64,000 nt of DNA, from positions 1 through 64,000 of the forward strand of contig NZ_CAJGZQ010000002.1 of NCBI RefSeq assembly GCF_904846185.1, in the 5' to 3' direction. The translations under genes and the position numbers were made by a program. The notes under the pieces were generated by a model. That model worked only from the letters and a program-made list of their open reading frames with translations. It did no database searches and was not told the DNA's origin. This document shows positions 8,382 through 19,333 of this stretch, piece after piece; the stretch's first letter is position 1; every line of letters begins with the position of its first letter. The stretch is from Psychrobacter immobilis (GTDB taxonomy: Bacteria; Pseudomonadota; Gammaproteobacteria; Pseudomonadales; Moraxellaceae).

Positions 8382-9416
8382 TTAGACGACCAGTAAATGC
8401 TGCTCTATAATAGTCGCTAATAGTCTTGCCGCAACTTTGCAGCTACGCGCATCAATATCAAAGGTGGGATTAATCTCGGCAATGTCGGCCATTTTTACTT
8501 TACCAGTAGCCATAATGGTTTTTACCATGCGTTCAACAAACCTAAGATCAATGCCAAAGGCGGCAGGTGCGCTAACTCCTGGAACGACGCTAGATGGCAA
8601 GCAATCCATATCGATGGTTAAATACACGATATCAACCTTATCTACAAAGCTTTTGACTTGCTCAGCAAGCGTATCCCAAGGCTGCTGCTGACAGTCTTCG
8701 TCACTGATTACTTGTACACCTAACTGCTCAGCGCGATCAAAGAGCGCCGCCGTGTTAGAGAAGCGACTGACGCCAATACAGCAATAATGAAAGGGCTGAC
8801 CATGTGCGTCAAGATGCTCAGCAATTTGGCGAAACGGTGTACCAGAAGTCGCCACATCAGATTGACGAATATCAAGATGGGCGTCAAAATTAATGATGCC
8901 GATGGTAGGCGGGGCATTTGCTTCGCTTTTATTTTTTAATGCCTGCCATAGTCCCAAAAAACTACCATAGGCGATGGCATGACCACCACCAAGACCAATG
9001 GGCAAGCCACCTTTTTTAACAATAGCACTCACCTTATCCGCATATTTGAGCTGAGCTTGCTCAAGAATGTTCGTGGCAAAATCATCATCGTCATGACAAT
9101 AGATATCGCCTGCATCACCCAACAATGTCGCCAGTTGATTATCATAGCATGTTTGCAATGGCGCAATGACCGGCAGTGTCGCAAACGCTCGGCGAATCAG
9201 CGGTGGGGCAGCTCGTGCACCCACGCGGCCTTGATTGCGCCTAACCCCTTGATCACATGCAAAGCCGATTAGCCCAATATTTTGATCCTCGTAAGGCTTT
9301 GCGAGCTGATACCAGTAGCGGGCACGTGCCGTCTCAAATGGCTCTGCACGGCCGGTCCACAGCATCATGTCAGCCGCTGTGTGACTCACGGTTGTGCTAA
9401 TTTTCGTCATGGACAT
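8382..9416 (-). CDS. hutG: Formimidoylglutamase (arginase/ureohydrolase family)
   Basis: Converts N-formimidoyl-L-glutamate to glutamate and formamide, the direct one-step ending of the hut pathway. The 344-residue product has the binuclear manganese motifs of the ureohydrolase family: GGGHAIAYG (143-151), NFDAHLD (176-182) and [12 protein letters not shown] (269-280). The family also includes agmatinase and arginase; the hut operon context makes formimidoylglutamase the best call. Position between hutH (27 bases upstream) and hutI (47 bases downstream) indicates co-transcription. Confidence 0.94.
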   Translation of the reverse strand: MSMTKISTTVSHTAADMMLWTGRAEPFETARARYWYQLAKPYEDQNIGLIGFACDQGVRRNQGRVGARAAPPLIRRAFATLPVIAPLQTCYDNQLATLLGDAGDIYCHDDDDFATNILEQAQLKYADKVSAIVKKGGLPIGLGGGHAIAYGSFLGLWQALKNKSEANAPPTIGIINFDAHLDIRQSDVATSGTPFRQIAEHLDAHGQPFHYCCIGVSRFSNTAALFDRAEQLGVQVISDEDCQQQPWDTLAEQVKSFVDKVDIVYLTIDMDCLPSSVVPGVSAPAAFGIDLRFVERMVKTIMATGKVKMADIAEINPTFDIDARSCKVAARLLATIIEQHLLVV

Positions 9417-9443
9417 TACTCATTCCCTTCTATTATCTAACGC

Positions 9444-11006
9444 TTATTTAGACTCGTACCAGTTGCTACGTAATGACTGCCAGTGCTCAGCAAGCGTACC
9501 GTCTAATACCAATTGCTTGGCCGCTTCGATATCAGGCGCTAGGTAGCGGTCTTTATCATAGAAAGTCACTTTCTCGCGCAGTTTCTGATGCGCCACAGTC
9601 AACGGCTCTGATGTCTCTAATCCGCGATGAAAATCAATCCCTTGACCAGCAGCCAATAGCTCAATACCAATGATAGTGGCAGTATTCTGTGCCATCTCAT
9701 ATAGGCGGCGTGCGCAATAGGTCGCCATCGATACATGATCTTCTTGGTTGGCAGAAGTTGGGATACTGTCGACGCTACCGGGATGAGCGATAGATTTATT
9801 CTCTGATGCCAGCGCGGCTGCGGTCACATGGGCGATCATAAAGCCTGAGTTCACCCCAGCGTTATCAACCAAGAATGGCGGTAGACCACCTGACAGCGTC
9901 GCATCGATTAGCAAAGCGACACGGCGCTCAGACATAGAACCAATCTCGGCGATTGCCAAGGCCAAAATATCAGCGGCAAAAGCGACTGGCTCAGCATGGA
10001 AGTTACCACCTGAAATAGCGACTGGGCCATCTTCATTATTAAAAATAAGTGGGTTGTCTGTCACCGCATTGGATTCGATTAGTAGCGTTTTACCTGCTTG
10101 ATTGATGATATCAAGACAGGCACCCATGACTTGCGGCTGACAACGCAGGCAGTAAGGGTCTTGTACTCGGTCATCCTGCTCACCATCATGCGAGGCGCGA
10201 ATCGCACTGCCTTTAATGAGTTGACGGTGTGCTTTGGCGATTTCAATTTGACCATGATGCCCACGTACTTCGTGAATACGCGCATCAAATGGTGAATCCG
10301 AGCCTTTGGCAGCATCAATCGACAGTGAGCCTACAATGGTGGCGGTCTCAAGCAAATCACGCGCTAAGAAATAACCCCGTAATGCCAATGCGGTTGAGAC
10401 TTGCGTGCCGTTGATAAGTGCGAGGCCTTCTTTGGCTGCTAGGGTAATTGGCTCAAGTCCATGTTGAGCTAGCGCTTCTGCTGCAGGCACTTTTTCGCCA
10501 GCGACAAACACGTCACCTTCACCCATCATTGCAAGCGTCATGTGTGATAAAGGCGCTAAATCACCAGAAGCACCAACTGAGCCTTTTGCCGGAATGTTTG
10601 GCGTGATTTGATTATTGATTAAGGCAAGTAAGCTGTCCACTACCTCGCGGCGTACGCCTGATACGCCTTGTGCTAGGCTGGCCACTTTCATCACCATAAT
10701 CAGTCGTACCACGCCGGCAGGAAGTGCGTCACCAGTGCCCACTGAGTGAGAAACGATCAAGTTGTGCTGAAGTAGCTCAAGCTGATCATCACTGATACTG
10801 GTCTTTGCTAACAAGCCAAAACCAGTATTGATACCATATGCGCTTTTGTCTCGGGCAATAATCGTACGCACATCTTCATGTGAGGCATCTATTGCGGCAT
10901 ACGCACTCTCAGGCAATGTCAATATGACAGGGTGCTCATAGATATCACGTAGCATCTTAAAGCTAAGCTGGCGAGGGTGTAGGGTTAATTGTTTGATATC
11001 GTTCAT
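9444..11006 (-). CDS. hutH: Histidine ammonia-lyase
   Basis: Deaminates L-histidine to urocanate in the cytoplasm, the first step of histidine catabolism. The 520-residue length is standard. The Ala-Ser-Gly triad that cyclises into the MIO electrophile is at residues 146-148 within [16 protein letters not shown]. Other lyase hallmarks are YGINTGFG (57-64), the [19 protein letters not shown] region and [10 protein letters not shown]. It follows the YjiH-type permease gene (gap about 119 bases) and precedes hutG. Confidence 0.98.
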   Translation of the reverse strand: MNDIKQLTLHPRQLSFKMLRDIYEHPVILTLPESAYAAIDASHEDVRTIIARDKSAYGINTGFGLLAKTSISDDQLELLQHNLIVSHSVGTGDALPAGVVRLIMVMKVASLAQGVSGVRREVVDSLLALINNQITPNIPAKGSVGASGDLAPLSHMTLAMMGEGDVFVAGEKVPAAEALAQHGLEPITLAAKEGLALINGTQVSTALALRGYFLARDLLETATIVGSLSIDAAKGSDSPFDARIHEVRGHHGQIEIAKAHRQLIKGSAIRASHDGEQDDRVQDPYCLRCQPQVMGACLDIINQAGKTLLIESNAVTDNPLIFNNEDGPVAISGGNFHAEPVAFAADILALAIAEIGSMSERRVALLIDATLSGGLPPFLVDNAGVNSGFMIAHVTAAALASENKSIAHPGSVDSIPTSANQEDHVSMATYCARRLYEMAQNTATIIGIELLAAGQGIDFHRGLETSEPLTVAHQKLREKVTFYDKDRYLAPDIEAAKQLVLDGTLAEHWQSLRSNWYESK

Positions 11007-11125
11007 AGGGTGATCCTAGTATTGTAAGACATATGGGTTATATTATTTTTGATTCATGTCTTTGTTGAAATGACGTTTTTTAAATGTTTTTAGTTAACAT
11101 AATACTTGTTATTAAATTTGTTTTT

Positions 11126-12487
11126 TTAGCCAATCCAGTTGAAGTACATGGCTAGATGTCCGAATGCCGCAGCCAATAAAATACTGAGTACCACGCGCTC
11201 GAACCAGATAATGACCATTTTTCCGACAGATAATGGTATTTCAGTGGCAAGCACACAAGGAATCATGGCAGAGAAAAACAACACGCTGCTAATAGAGATG
11301 ACCCCTGCAACATAGCGAGTCAGTATATCAGCCTCACTGAGGAGTAGTGCTGGCAAGAACATTTCAGCCAATCCCGCTGACATACCTTTGGCGGCAACCA
11401 GAGGCTCTGGTAAGCCGCTAAGCCATGTAAATGGATAAAGAAGCAAGCCTAAAGCATCGAATACAGGCGTATACTTTGCTAATAGTAATCCTGTCAAGCC
11501 AACCGCGATGATAGAAGGCACAATCGCCGCTGCCATCGTCAGCCCATCGCGAAAGTTAGACCATAAGATTTGTTTTAGGTCAGAGGCACGGCGCGAAGTG
11601 GACAAACCTAAATCAAATGCTGCCGCCAGACGTGTACCACGTCTATGGTCTAAAACGGGACGTTCAACGCTATCATCAACAAGGCTAATGGGTGGAATAC
11701 GAGCAGTAATCGCAGTAACGATAAAGGTAATTACTAGCGTAGACCAAAAAAATAGGTTCCAAAACTCCATCAGACCAAGCGTTTTGGCAACAATGACCAT
11801 AAATGCCGCTGATACGGTCGAAAATCCAGTCGCAATGATAATGGCTTCGCGCGCTGAATATTGCTTTTGCAAATACACGCGATTAGTAATGAGTAGCCCG
11901 ATAGAGTAGCTACCAACAAAGGATGCGACGGCATCAATCGCTGATGAACCTGGGGTTTTCCAGATAGGTTTCATGATTGGCTGCATGAGCACACCGACCA
12001 TCTCGAGCAAACCAAAACCCACCAAAAATGCTAAAATTAATGCCCCAAGCGGTACAATCATACCGACTGGTAATGCCAGTTTTTCAAACAAAAACGGCAG
12101 CATGTCCTTTTCCATCATAAAGGCAGGCGCTACGTCAGCAACATACATCACTGCCAGTATCAGACCAATGATTTTAAAAGCAGTCATAATCATGTGGGTA
12201 ATGTTTTTACGCCATGAGCCGTCTATAAATGGCTTGCTTACCCCAAAGATCATCAATAAAAATAATAACGTCACAGACAATGTATGCTGCTGATTGACCA
12301 GATAAGTTGCCCCATGATCGAACAAAATCGTGCTTTTCTCACCAATGGTAAATGGCACAAAAAACATGACCAAACCGATAGCACTAAAGACTATCAACTG
12401 CAGTAACGCTATAGGTTTAGACAGTAGTGCTTCAGTTGGTGTCGCTGCTGCATCCTTGAGATTTAGTGTCGTATTTTGCTCAATCAC
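11126..12487 (-). CDS. YjiH-type nucleoside-recognition (Gate) domain membrane protein, hut-linked permease
   Basis: A 453-residue polytopic membrane protein with about 10-11 hydrophobic segments. It resembles the YjiH/Gate-domain family, with an internal Gate-like segment such as SFVGSYSIGLLITNRVYL. The start is GTG at 12487, because an ideal AAGGAGG lies five bases before it, while the nearby ATG is out of frame. It sits inside the hut operon between hutU and hutH, so the natural inference is transport of histidine, urocanate or another hut metabolite. No substrate has been shown from sequence, and HutT/HutM-type transporters are absent from the locus. Confidence 0.85.
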   Translation of the reverse strand: MIEQNTTLNLKDAAATPTEALLSKPIALLQLIVFSAIGLVMFFVPFTIGEKSTILFDHGATYLVNQQHTLSVTLLFLLMIFGVSKPFIDGSWRKNITHMIMTAFKIIGLILAVMYVADVAPAFMMEKDMLPFLFEKLALPVGMIVPLGALILAFLVGFGLLEMVGVLMQPIMKPIWKTPGSSAIDAVASFVGSYSIGLLITNRVYLQKQYSAREAIIIATGFSTVSAAFMVIVAKTLGLMEFWNLFFWSTLVITFIVTAITARIPPISLVDDSVERPVLDHRRGTRLAAAFDLGLSTSRRASDLKQILWSNFRDGLTMAAAIVPSIIAVGLTGLLLAKYTPVFDALGLLLYPFTWLSGLPEPLVAAKGMSAGLAEMFLPALLLSEADILTRYVAGVISISSVLFFSAMIPCVLATEIPLSVGKMVIIWFERVVLSILLAAAFGHLAMYFNWIG

Positions 12488-12557
12488 ATTATCCTCCTTG
12501 ATAAAATGTCGATAATATCCTTATGTCAAGTAATCACTTATAAGGATAAAGGGTATG

Positions 12558-14276
12558 CTACTTAATCATCGGCAGATTCAGACCATAATCTTTCGCTGTT
12601 TTGATCGCTAGCTCATAACCTGCATCGGCGTGACGCATAACCCCTGAGCCGCAATCATTGACCAGTACCCGCGCCAAGCGTTTGGCAGCAGCATCAGTAC
12701 CGTCTGCGACGATGACCATGCCTGAGTGCTGCGAGTAGCCCATGCCAACGCCGCCGCCATGATGTAGTGATACCCAAGTCGCGCCGCCTGCTACGTTGAG
12801 CATACCATTCAATAATGCCCAGTCAGATACCGCATCTGAGCCGTCTTTCATGCTTTCCGTTTCGCGATTTGGACTAGCCACTGAGCCTGTGTCCAAGTGG
12901 TCGCGGCCGATGACGATAGGGCCTTTTAACTCGCCGTTTTTGACCATTTCATTAAAAGCAAGACCTGCTTTGTCACGCTCACCCAATCCTAACCAGCAGA
13001 TACGGGCAGGCAAGCCTTGGAATTGAATACGCTCTTTTGCCATATCTAACCAGCGATGGATATGTTGGTTTCCAGGGAACAGCTCTTTAATTTTTTGATC
13101 TGTTTTGTAGATGTCTTCTGGGTCACCTGATAATGCGACCCAGCGGAAGGGTCCTTTACCTTGGCAAAACAGCGGACGAATATAAGCGGGGACAAAACCT
13201 GGGAAATTAAAGGCATCTTTAACGCCTTCATCAAAAGCCACCTGACGGATATTATTACCATAATCGGTCGTTGGAATGTCCATCGCTTGTAGATCTAGCA
13301 TCGCCTGTACGTGTACGGCACAAGATTCAGCGGCAGCTTTGGTTAATGCTCCATGTTGCTCTGAATCCTCTTGCGCAGCTTTCCATTCTTCTACTGTCCA
13401 GCCAACTGGCAAGTAACCATTGATCAAGTCATGTGCTGAGGTTTGGTCAGTGACCAAATCAGGCTTCATGCCACCATCGTGCGCACGCTTGACCATTTCA
13501 GGTAGGATATCTGCGGCATTACCAAGTAGGGCAATAGAGACCGCTTCACCTGCGTCGGTATGCTGTTTGATCAATTCATAAGCATGGTCGAGATCATCGG
13601 CTTGCTTATCGACATAACCAGTACGCAAGCGGAAATCGATACTAGACTGTTGGCACTCAATGTTCAGTGAAGTTGCCCCTGCAAAAGTAGCCGCAAGTGG
13701 CTGCGCGCCGCCCATACCGCCCAGACCCGCGGTTAAAATCCAACGTCCTGCCCAGCTACCATCATAATGCTGACGACCTGCTTCCACAAAGGTCTCATAT
13801 GTCCCTTGCACGATGCCTTGGGTGCCAATATAAATCCAGCTACCAGCCGTCATTTGACCATACATCATCAAGTCTTTGCGATCGAGCTCGTTAAAATGCT
13901 CCCACGTCGCCCAGCGCGGCACAAGGTTAGAGTTTGCAATCAATACACGCGGTGCATTTTCGTGCGTTTGAAACACGCCAACTGGTTTGCCAGATTGCAC
14001 CAATAAGGTTTCATCGTCTTCCAATTCTTTTAATGACGCTAGGATTTGATCGTAGCTTTCCCAATTGCGGGCTGCGCGTCCGATACCACCATAGACCACG
14101 AGGCTTTTAGGATTTTCGGCCACATCAGGATGCAAATTGTTTTGCAGCATACGATAAGGGGCTTCGGTCAGCCAGCTTTTGCAATGTAGAGTACTGCCAG
14201 TGGGCGCGGCGATTTCGCGGCTCTCATCACGGCGAGTCAGCTTAGTCTCTTTATTGGTTCCATGGTCAGTAGTCAT
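12558..14276 (-). CDS. hutU: Urocanate hydratase
   Basis: Converts urocanate to 4-imidazolone-5-propionate using tightly bound NAD+ as an electrophile. The sequence matches along the whole family length of about 570 residues. It shows [16 protein letters not shown], the NAD-binding [12 protein letters not shown], the active-site region with [20 protein letters not shown] (essential Cys) and [17 protein letters not shown] near the C-terminus. The ATG at 14276 is preferred over the one two codons earlier because AAGGA is better spaced from it. First gene of the minus-strand hut operon, divergent from hutC across a region with a HutC-type palindrome. Confidence 0.97.
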   Translation of the reverse strand: MTTDHGTNKETKLTRRDESREIAAPTGSTLHCKSWLTEAPYRMLQNNLHPDVAENPKSLVVYGGIGRAARNWESYDQILASLKELEDDETLLVQSGKPVGVFQTHENAPRVLIANSNLVPRWATWEHFNELDRKDLMMYGQMTAGSWIYIGTQGIVQGTYETFVEAGRQHYDGSWAGRWILTAGLGGMGGAQPLAATFAGATSLNIECQQSSIDFRLRTGYVDKQADDLDHAYELIKQHTDAGEAVSIALLGNAADILPEMVKRAHDGGMKPDLVTDQTSAHDLINGYLPVGWTVEEWKAAQEDSEQHGALTKAAAESCAVHVQAMLDLQAMDIPTTDYGNNIRQVAFDEGVKDAFNFPGFVPAYIRPLFCQGKGPFRWVALSGDPEDIYKTDQKIKELFPGNQHIHRWLDMAKERIQFQGLPARICWLGLGERDKAGLAFNEMVKNGELKGPIVIGRDHLDTGSVASPNRETESMKDGSDAVSDWALLNGMLNVAGGATWVSLHHGGGVGMGYSQHSGMVIVADGTDAAAKRLARVLVNDCGSGVMRHADAGYELAIKTAKDYGLNLPMIK

Positions 14277-14398
14277 TATCATATCCTTGTGATATCTGTT
14301 AAGACGATAAAGTAATCAAAGTAAGTGTTTTACAGTCAGTCTATAAATTTAGCGAAACATCGATTAGATGACGCAAATTTTTTAGCACTGTCATAAAG

Positions 14399-14410
14399 TT
14401 GTATATACAA
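14399..14410. promoter_or_regulatory. HutC-type operator in the hutU-hutC divergent region
   Basis: A perfect 12-bp palindrome, TTGTATATACAA, lies between the divergent hutU and hutC genes. It matches the TGTATATACA-like core bound by HutC repressors in pseudomonads. It is positioned to control both the hut operon promoter and hutC itself, consistent with urocanate-relieved repression. Confidence 0.75.
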
Positions 14411-14581
14411 ATTATCAAAGATATTTTTTTCATGCAAGCAGTTTTTGTTAAATGACTCAATTATTTTTGTGAGGGTTTTGGTAGATAGATAAATGTCACA
14501 GTGTTTTGACAAGGTTCATGACGTTATCTCGTGATATTATGGCGCTACTATTATTGGTGAAACTAACGGTTAAACACGGAC

Positions 14582-15379
14582 ATGACAAAGACAATCCCGG
14601 CATATCAGCGGATTAAAAACGCCATATTAGACAATATACACTCGGGTAAATGGCAAGCGGGCAATGCAATTTCTACAGAAATGGCGTTGGCAAAAGAATT
14701 TGGCGTATCGCGTATGACGGTCAATCGCGCCCTAAAAGAGCTGAGCGAAGAGCGAGTGCTAGAGCGCCGGCAAGGGTCGGGGACGTTTGTCGCCCAGCAG
14801 CAGTTCAATCATACCTTTGTAGAAGTGCGCAATATCGCGCAGGATTTAAAATCTGCCAACCGCGATTATCAGGCGCAAGTGGTGAGTAAACGCATACTTA
14901 CGGCTGCGATGTTGGATGATGAATTACGGCGTAAATTTGATATTAATAAAGTAGCTGTGTCTTCTGATACAAGCGCTAACACAAACGCTGATACAACCGT
15001 AATGGATGACAGTACTGGCGCAGATAGTAGTAGCGACGTTGCTGTTTTATACGAGGTAAAAATCATTCACTTTGCGGATGGTCAGCCCATACAGTTCGAA
15101 GAGCGCTGGGTGGATGCGCAAAAGGTGCCAGAATTTATTGAGCAGGATTTTAGTGTGGTCAACACCAGTGATTATCTCATTGCCAAAAGTCCACTAGAGC
15201 GCGGTCGCTATACCATTCGTGCACTGGCGGCACCAGATGAGATAGCTGCGCTACTGCAAATCGCACCGCAGTCGCCGACATTGGTATTGCGTCGCCAGAC
15301 CTATTCAGCAGGTCGAGTATTGACCTTTGTGAAGATGTGGCATGCAGGCGATCGTTATCAATTCTCAGGTGAATTATAA
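14582..15379 (+). CDS. hutC: Histidine utilisation repressor (GntR/HutC family)
   Basis: Transcriptional repressor of the hut genes, expected to release DNA on binding urocanate. The 265-residue product has an N-terminal winged helix (about residues 1-75, FGVSRMTVNRALKELSEERVLERRQGSGTFVA split across recognition helix and wing). A C-terminal UTRA ligand domain runs from about residue 95 to the end, including IQFEERWVDAQKVPEF. Between about residues 125 and 152 is a Ser/Thr/Asp/Asn-rich insert inside the UTRA domain that typical HutC proteins of about 240 residues lack. It is divergent from hutU with an operator palindrome between them. Confidence 0.95.
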   Translation: MTKTIPAYQRIKNAILDNIHSGKWQAGNAISTEMALAKEFGVSRMTVNRALKELSEERVLERRQGSGTFVAQQQFNHTFVEVRNIAQDLKSANRDYQAQVVSKRILTAAMLDDELRRKFDINKVAVSSDTSANTNADTTVMDDSTGADSSSDVAVLYEVKIIHFADGQPIQFEERWVDAQKVPEFIEQDFSVVNTSDYLIAKSPLERGRYTIRALAAPDEIAALLQIAPQSPTLVLRRQTYSAGRVLTFVKMWHAGDRYQFSGEL

Positions 15380-15693
15380 TAGTCTTACGCATGCTCACTG
15401 TTTTTGTACGTTTATTCTTTCTGAAGTGCGCTAGTATATGAATAAATGGCTATTTAATTGGCAATAATAACGTTAATATCTGCCTAAAAAATGTCCAAAA
15501 ATTCAAAGATAATATAGAAGCAGTATTGAAAAATATGTTGATCATCCTCAAATCGAGCAGCCAAAGCTAAATAATGCGGCGCAAATACTTTATTATAGTA
15601 TTTGCCTGTGCTGGTCTTATCCTTATTTGTTGCTATGGTTTTATTGGCACGATACCTTTTTGCATTATTCATTCACTCTTATAAGGACGTCTT
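15380..15693. other. Intergenic region before the amino acid ABC operon
   Basis: 314 bases with no gene that I can support. It is AT-rich and should contain the promoter of the ABC transporter operon. No palindromic operator similar to the hut site at 14399 was found here, which argues against HutC control of the transporter. Confidence 0.4.
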
Positions 15694-16530
15694 ATGAAAC
15701 GTCGTACTCTTTTAGCACTTGCCGCCAGTACTATGCTACTTGCCGCTTGTGGTCAGTCTACTACCAATGAAGCAGAAACCAATGCGACAGACAGTGCCGC
15801 GACGGGTGGCTCTGATTTGCTGCAACGTATCAATAATGGTGGCACCATCAACGTCGGTACAGAGGGTACTTATCCGCCATTTACCTATCATGATGAGAGT
15901 GGCAAGCTAACTGGCTATGATGTCGAAGTGACACGTGCAGTTGCGGATAAACTAGGCGTAGACGTCGAATTTAAAGAGACCCAGTGGGATGCTATGCTGG
16001 CAGGTCTTGACTCAAAACGCTTCGATATGGTGGCCAATCAAGTAAGCTTGACCACGTCTGAGCGTTTGGCTAAGTATGACAAAGCCATGCCATATAGCTG
16101 GTCGGGCGCGGTTGTACTAGCACCGACTGATGACAATCGTTATAGCTCGTGGGAAGGTTTAAAAGGTCTGCGTACTGCGCAATCACTGAGCAGCAACTAT
16201 GGTGAACTTGCAGAACGCTACGGCGCAGAAATCGTCCCTGTCGATGGTATGGCGCAAGCGATTCAACTGGTTAAGCAAGACCGTGCTGACTTCACGATGA
16301 ATGACAATCTGGCAGTATTGGATTATCTCAAAAAATTCCCAGATGCAGCACTTGAGATCAAGCTGACAGCGCCTGCGAGTGAGCAGACTGGTTCAGGTCT
16401 AGTACTCATCAAAGGGGACGACGCTGTGGTGGTAAAATTGAATGAAGCAATGGCCGCATTAGCAGCCGATGGGACGCTGACCAAGCTTAGCGAAGAGTTC
16501 TTTGGTGCTGATATAAGTCAACAAAAATAA
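15694..16530 (+). CDS. Amino acid (probably cystine) ABC transporter binding lipoprotein
   Basis: A periplasmic solute-binding protein of the SBP_bac_3 family, 278 residues. It has a lipoprotein signal ending LLAACG with the lipidated Cys at residue 19. The mature start has the motif [20 protein letters not shown] and continues [16 protein letters not shown] and [20 protein letters not shown], very like the cystine-binding TcyJ/FliY group. Substrate is inferred from this resemblance. The next gene starts in its stop codon (TAATG), so the pair is translationally coupled. The adjacent hut locus raises histidine as an alternative substrate, but the sequence favours cystine. Confidence 0.9.
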   Translation: MKRRTLLALAASTMLLAACGQSTTNEAETNATDSAATGGSDLLQRINNGGTINVGTEGTYPPFTYHDESGKLTGYDVEVTRAVADKLGVDVEFKETQWDAMLAGLDSKRFDMVANQVSLTTSERLAKYDKAMPYSWSGAVVLAPTDDNRYSSWEGLKGLRTAQSLSSNYGELAERYGAEIVPVDGMAQAIQLVKQDRADFTMNDNLAVLDYLKKFPDAALEIKLTAPASEQTGSGLVLIKGDDAVVVKLNEAMAALAADGTLTKLSEEFFGADISQQK

Positions 16531-17267
16531 TGCTAGCGTCTATCACGTCAATGCTAGCTGAGTTACTGGCACTACTACCATTTATGGATCCTGCGCGGGC
16601 GCAAATTGTTATCAATTCATTTTGGCCAATGCTTAAAGGCGGTATTTATTATTCAATACCGCTGGCGTTGATCTCATTTGCGATTGGTATGGCTATTGCG
16701 CTGACAGTAGCGCTGATTCGTATCATACCGCGTGCTGGCTGGTTCCATGAAGTCATATATAGACTTGCGCGTATTTATGTGTCCGCCATTCGCGGGACAC
16801 CAATGCTGGTTCAGCTATTTATTATTTTCTACGGCTTGCCAAGTATCGGAGTAAAGCTTGATCCTTTTCCCTCAGCGATTATTGCCTTTTCGCTCAATAT
16901 TGGCGCTTATGCATCGGAGACGGTGCGTGCCTCTATTTTGTCCATTCCAAAAGGTCAGTGGGAAGCAGGCTCGACCGTAGGCTTGACGTATCTACAAACC
17001 TTTCGTCATGTGATTTTGCCACAAGCACTTCGGGTGTCAGTACCCCCATTATCCAATACCTTTATCAGCCTAGTAAAAGACACCTCTTTGGCGTCATTGG
17101 TATTGGTGACTGAGCTATTTAAGCAGGCGCAAATCATCACCGCACGTAACTATGAATTTATGTTGGTCTATACCGAAGCGGCGATTATTTATTGGGGTAT
17201 TTGTCTGTTCTTGACCTTTATTCAAGGTAAGCTTGAAACCAGACTTGATCGCTATGTGGCGAAATAA
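16530..17267 (+). CDS. Amino acid ABC transporter permease (probably cystine)
   Basis: Inner-membrane permease of the HisM/TcyL family, 245 residues. It has an N-terminal hydrophobic start, about five membrane segments, and the polar amino acid transporter signature [17 protein letters not shown] (about residues 88-104). The cytoplasmic EAA loop for ATPase contact is in [20 protein letters not shown]. Its ATG overlaps the stop codon of the binding-protein gene by one base. The sequence is closest in style to YecS/TcyL cystine permeases. A single permease gene implies a homodimeric channel. Confidence 0.92.
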   Translation: MLASITSMLAELLALLPFMDPARAQIVINSFWPMLKGGIYYSIPLALISFAIGMAIALTVALIRIIPRAGWFHEVIYRLARIYVSAIRGTPMLVQLFIIFYGLPSIGVKLDPFPSAIIAFSLNIGAYASETVRASILSIPKGQWEAGSTVGLTYLQTFRHVILPQALRVSVPPLSNTFISLVKDTSLASLVLVTELFKQAQIITARNYEFMLVYTEAAIIYWGICLFLTFIQGKLETRLDRYVAK

Positions 17268-17358
17268 ACCCTTGATAATAGGGGTATTATAGGATGGTAA
17301 TACCGCGTCGATAAGCGTGTGTTATTAGCAAACAGATATCAGTACAACAGGAAGCTTT

Positions 17359-18102
17359 ATGATTCAAGTCACTAATATTCACAAAGCCTTTGGTGGCAAT
17401 CAAGTGCTTAAAGGCATCGACTTGACCATCGAAAAAGGCAAGGTAGTGGTGATATTAGGACCGTCAGGGTCTGGTAAAACCACTTTTTTACGCTGCTTGA
17501 ATGCGCTGGAAATTCCTGATCAAGGCATCATTGCTTTTGATGATGGTAGCTTAACGGTTGATTTTGCTACCAAGCCTAAGAAAAAAACATTGCTCGCGCT
17601 GCAGCGTAAATCAGGCATGGTATTTCAATCTTACAACTTGTTTCCACATAAGACTGCGATTGAGAATCTAATGCTTGGGCCGACGGTAGTGCAAGGGCAA
17701 ACTAAGGCGCAAGCCCGCGAGCAGGCACTGGCATTACTTGATAAAGTAGGCTTATCGGATAAGGCAGATCTGTATCCGTTCCAGCTATCTGGTGGTCAGC
17801 AGCAGCGTATCGGCATTGCTCGTGCACTGGCTATCGAGCCGTCATTATTATTATTTGATGAGCCAACGTCTGCGCTCGATCCTGAATTGGTACAAGATGT
17901 GCTGGGCACGATGAAGCAACTGGCATCTGAAGGCTGGACGATGGTCGTTGTGACTCATGAGATTAAATTTGCTCGTGATGTGGCGGATCATGTGGTGTTA
18001 ATTGAGGATGGTCATGTGGTCGAAGAAGGTAGCGCTAAGCAGATGTTTGAAGTGTCTACTCATCCACGTACGCAGGCCTTTTTGCAGCGTATTGAACAGT
18101 AA
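17359..18102 (+). CDS. Amino acid ABC transporter ATPase (probably cystine)
   Basis: ATP-hydrolysing subunit, 247 residues. It has Walker A GPSGSGKT (34-41), Q-loop VFQSYNLFPHK, signature LSGGQQQRIGIARALA, Walker B LLLFDEPTSALD and switch His in VVVTHEIKFARDVAD. It belongs to the polar amino acid group (GlnQ/HisP/TcyN). A 91-base gap after the permease contains a short hairpin (17283-17304), which may tune expression or protect the mRNA. The gene is followed by a strong terminator, making this a three-gene operon. Confidence 0.94.
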   Translation: MIQVTNIHKAFGGNQVLKGIDLTIEKGKVVVILGPSGSGKTTFLRCLNALEIPDQGIIAFDDGSLTVDFATKPKKKTLLALQRKSGMVFQSYNLFPHKTAIENLMLGPTVVQGQTKAQAREQALALLDKVGLSDKADLYPFQLSGGQQQRIGIARALAIEPSLLLFDEPTSALDPELVQDVLGTMKQLASEGWTMVVVTHEIKFARDVADHVVLIEDGHVVEEGSAKQMFEVSTHPRTQAFLQRIEQ

Positions 18103-18175
18103 TATCATTAAGACAGTCCAAGTTATTTAGCAACTGTCTATGGTGTCAATGCTTTGCTCTAAAGTAACGTTCCAA

Positions 18176-18217
18176 TAAAAAAATCTCCAGCTATTAATTA
18201 TAGTTGGGGATTTTTTC
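18176..18217 (+). terminator. Terminator of the amino acid ABC operon
   Basis: Stem ATCTCCAGCTAT / ATAGTTGGGGAT with G-U pairs, flanked by an A-run on the left and T6 on the right, about 75 bases after the ATPase stop codon. It may also act for the convergent exporter gene. Confidence 0.8.
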
Positions 18218-18267
18218 GTCTAATAGCAATGGTGCCAAGGCTATTCAAAGGTCTTAAAAAGTACAGA

Positions 18268-19224
18268 CTAAATTCTTTGTCGTCTTTTTAGCCAGCGTGG
18301 TACGCGAGTGGTAGTGCCGTTTAATATGGCATTAAATAAAGCTGCCATTAAGATTAACACCACGCCCACATATTGAATCCAAGATAAGGATTGATGCAGT
18401 AATAGTATGGCAAGGGCAATGGCAGTCAATGGCTCAAAAATCGTAAATACTGATGCACGAGTGGCAGGTAGTTTCTCTAATGCTTTCATATAAAGGGCAA
18501 AGGGCATGACGGTTCCAATCAAAGACAACCCTAAAGCATAGCCCCACGTATGTAAAGGTAAGCTCAATAACCGCCCATAGGTTTGATAGGTTTCAGGTAA
18601 TAATAGCAGTACACCAGCACTGATGATAATAGAGGTAAAAAACACCAAAGGCGCAGGGTGAGCATCGTGCATCGCGCGCTTGCCCAGTACCCCGTATAAG
18701 GAATAACAGACGCCTGCTAGCAGTCCTAATAGGATGCCCCAGTTGACTTGCGCTTGCTCACCAAGCATCGTCAATCCAACACCAAATACCGCCATGAGCG
18801 CCATGAGCGCCAGTAATGCCGACTGGCGAGTGATAGATTCATCAAGCAAGAATGCCGAAAACAATAAGCTAAATACAGGCGCAGTATAAAGCAAGGCAAC
18901 CGCAGGCCCAGCACCGACATAGATCACAGCAAAAAAGTAGCATACCGACATACAAAGTACGCCAATCAAAGATTGCAATGCCAGTCCAAGCCACTGCTTT
19001 CGACGAAGCTTGATAAGATGCGGCCATAGTTTTGGTAGCATGACAAGAATAAGAAAAGCCGCGGTCACGATACGTAAGATCGTAATCTGCCAACCACTAA
19101 AGCCGATTTGATTGAGGTAGGTCGAAAATATCCCCAAGGTACCCCAGCAGACCGCCGCCGTGATGATTTGAATGGTGCCTATCCATGACTGCTGTGCTGA
19201 CATTACGCCATCGGTATTTGCCAT
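18268..19224 (-). CDS. EamA/DMT-superfamily transporter
   Basis: Inner-membrane drug/metabolite-type exporter with ten predicted membrane segments in two EamA repeats. The first begins at IITAAVCWGTLGIFSTYLNQ and the second at WGILLGLLAGVCYSLYGVLG. The start at 19224 (MANTDG...) is chosen because a purine-rich GAGAG lies four bases upstream; an in-frame ATG at 19257 would add 11 residues without a visible ribosome site. Substrates of such transporters cannot be read from sequence. It stands alone between the ABC transporter and trpG. Confidence 0.88.
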   Translation of the reverse strand: MANTDGVMSAQQSWIGTIQIITAAVCWGTLGIFSTYLNQIGFSGWQITILRIVTAAFLILVMLPKLWPHLIKLRRKQWLGLALQSLIGVLCMSVCYFFAVIYVGAGPAVALLYTAPVFSLLFSAFLLDESITRQSALLALMALMAVFGVGLTMLGEQAQVNWGILLGLLAGVCYSLYGVLGKRAMHDAHPAPLVFFTSIIISAGVLLLLPETYQTYGRLLSLPLHTWGYALGLSLIGTVMPFALYMKALEKLPATRASVFTIFEPLTAIALAILLLHQSLSWIQYVGVVLILMAALFNAILNGTTTRVPRWLKRRQRI

Positions 19225-19333
19225 ATCGCTCTCTATTTTATTTTCTAGAAAATCCAAATAATAAGCTATGTCAGTTTTTTAGCTAAGGGTGTTTTTTTGA
19301 CTCGTCGCTCATCACTCATTACTGTGCTGAAAT

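Noticed and set aside
15484-15672. 62-codon minus-strand ORF before the ABC operon
   Set aside because: No ribosome site, no recognisable domain and low-complexity composition; region is better read as a promoter region.
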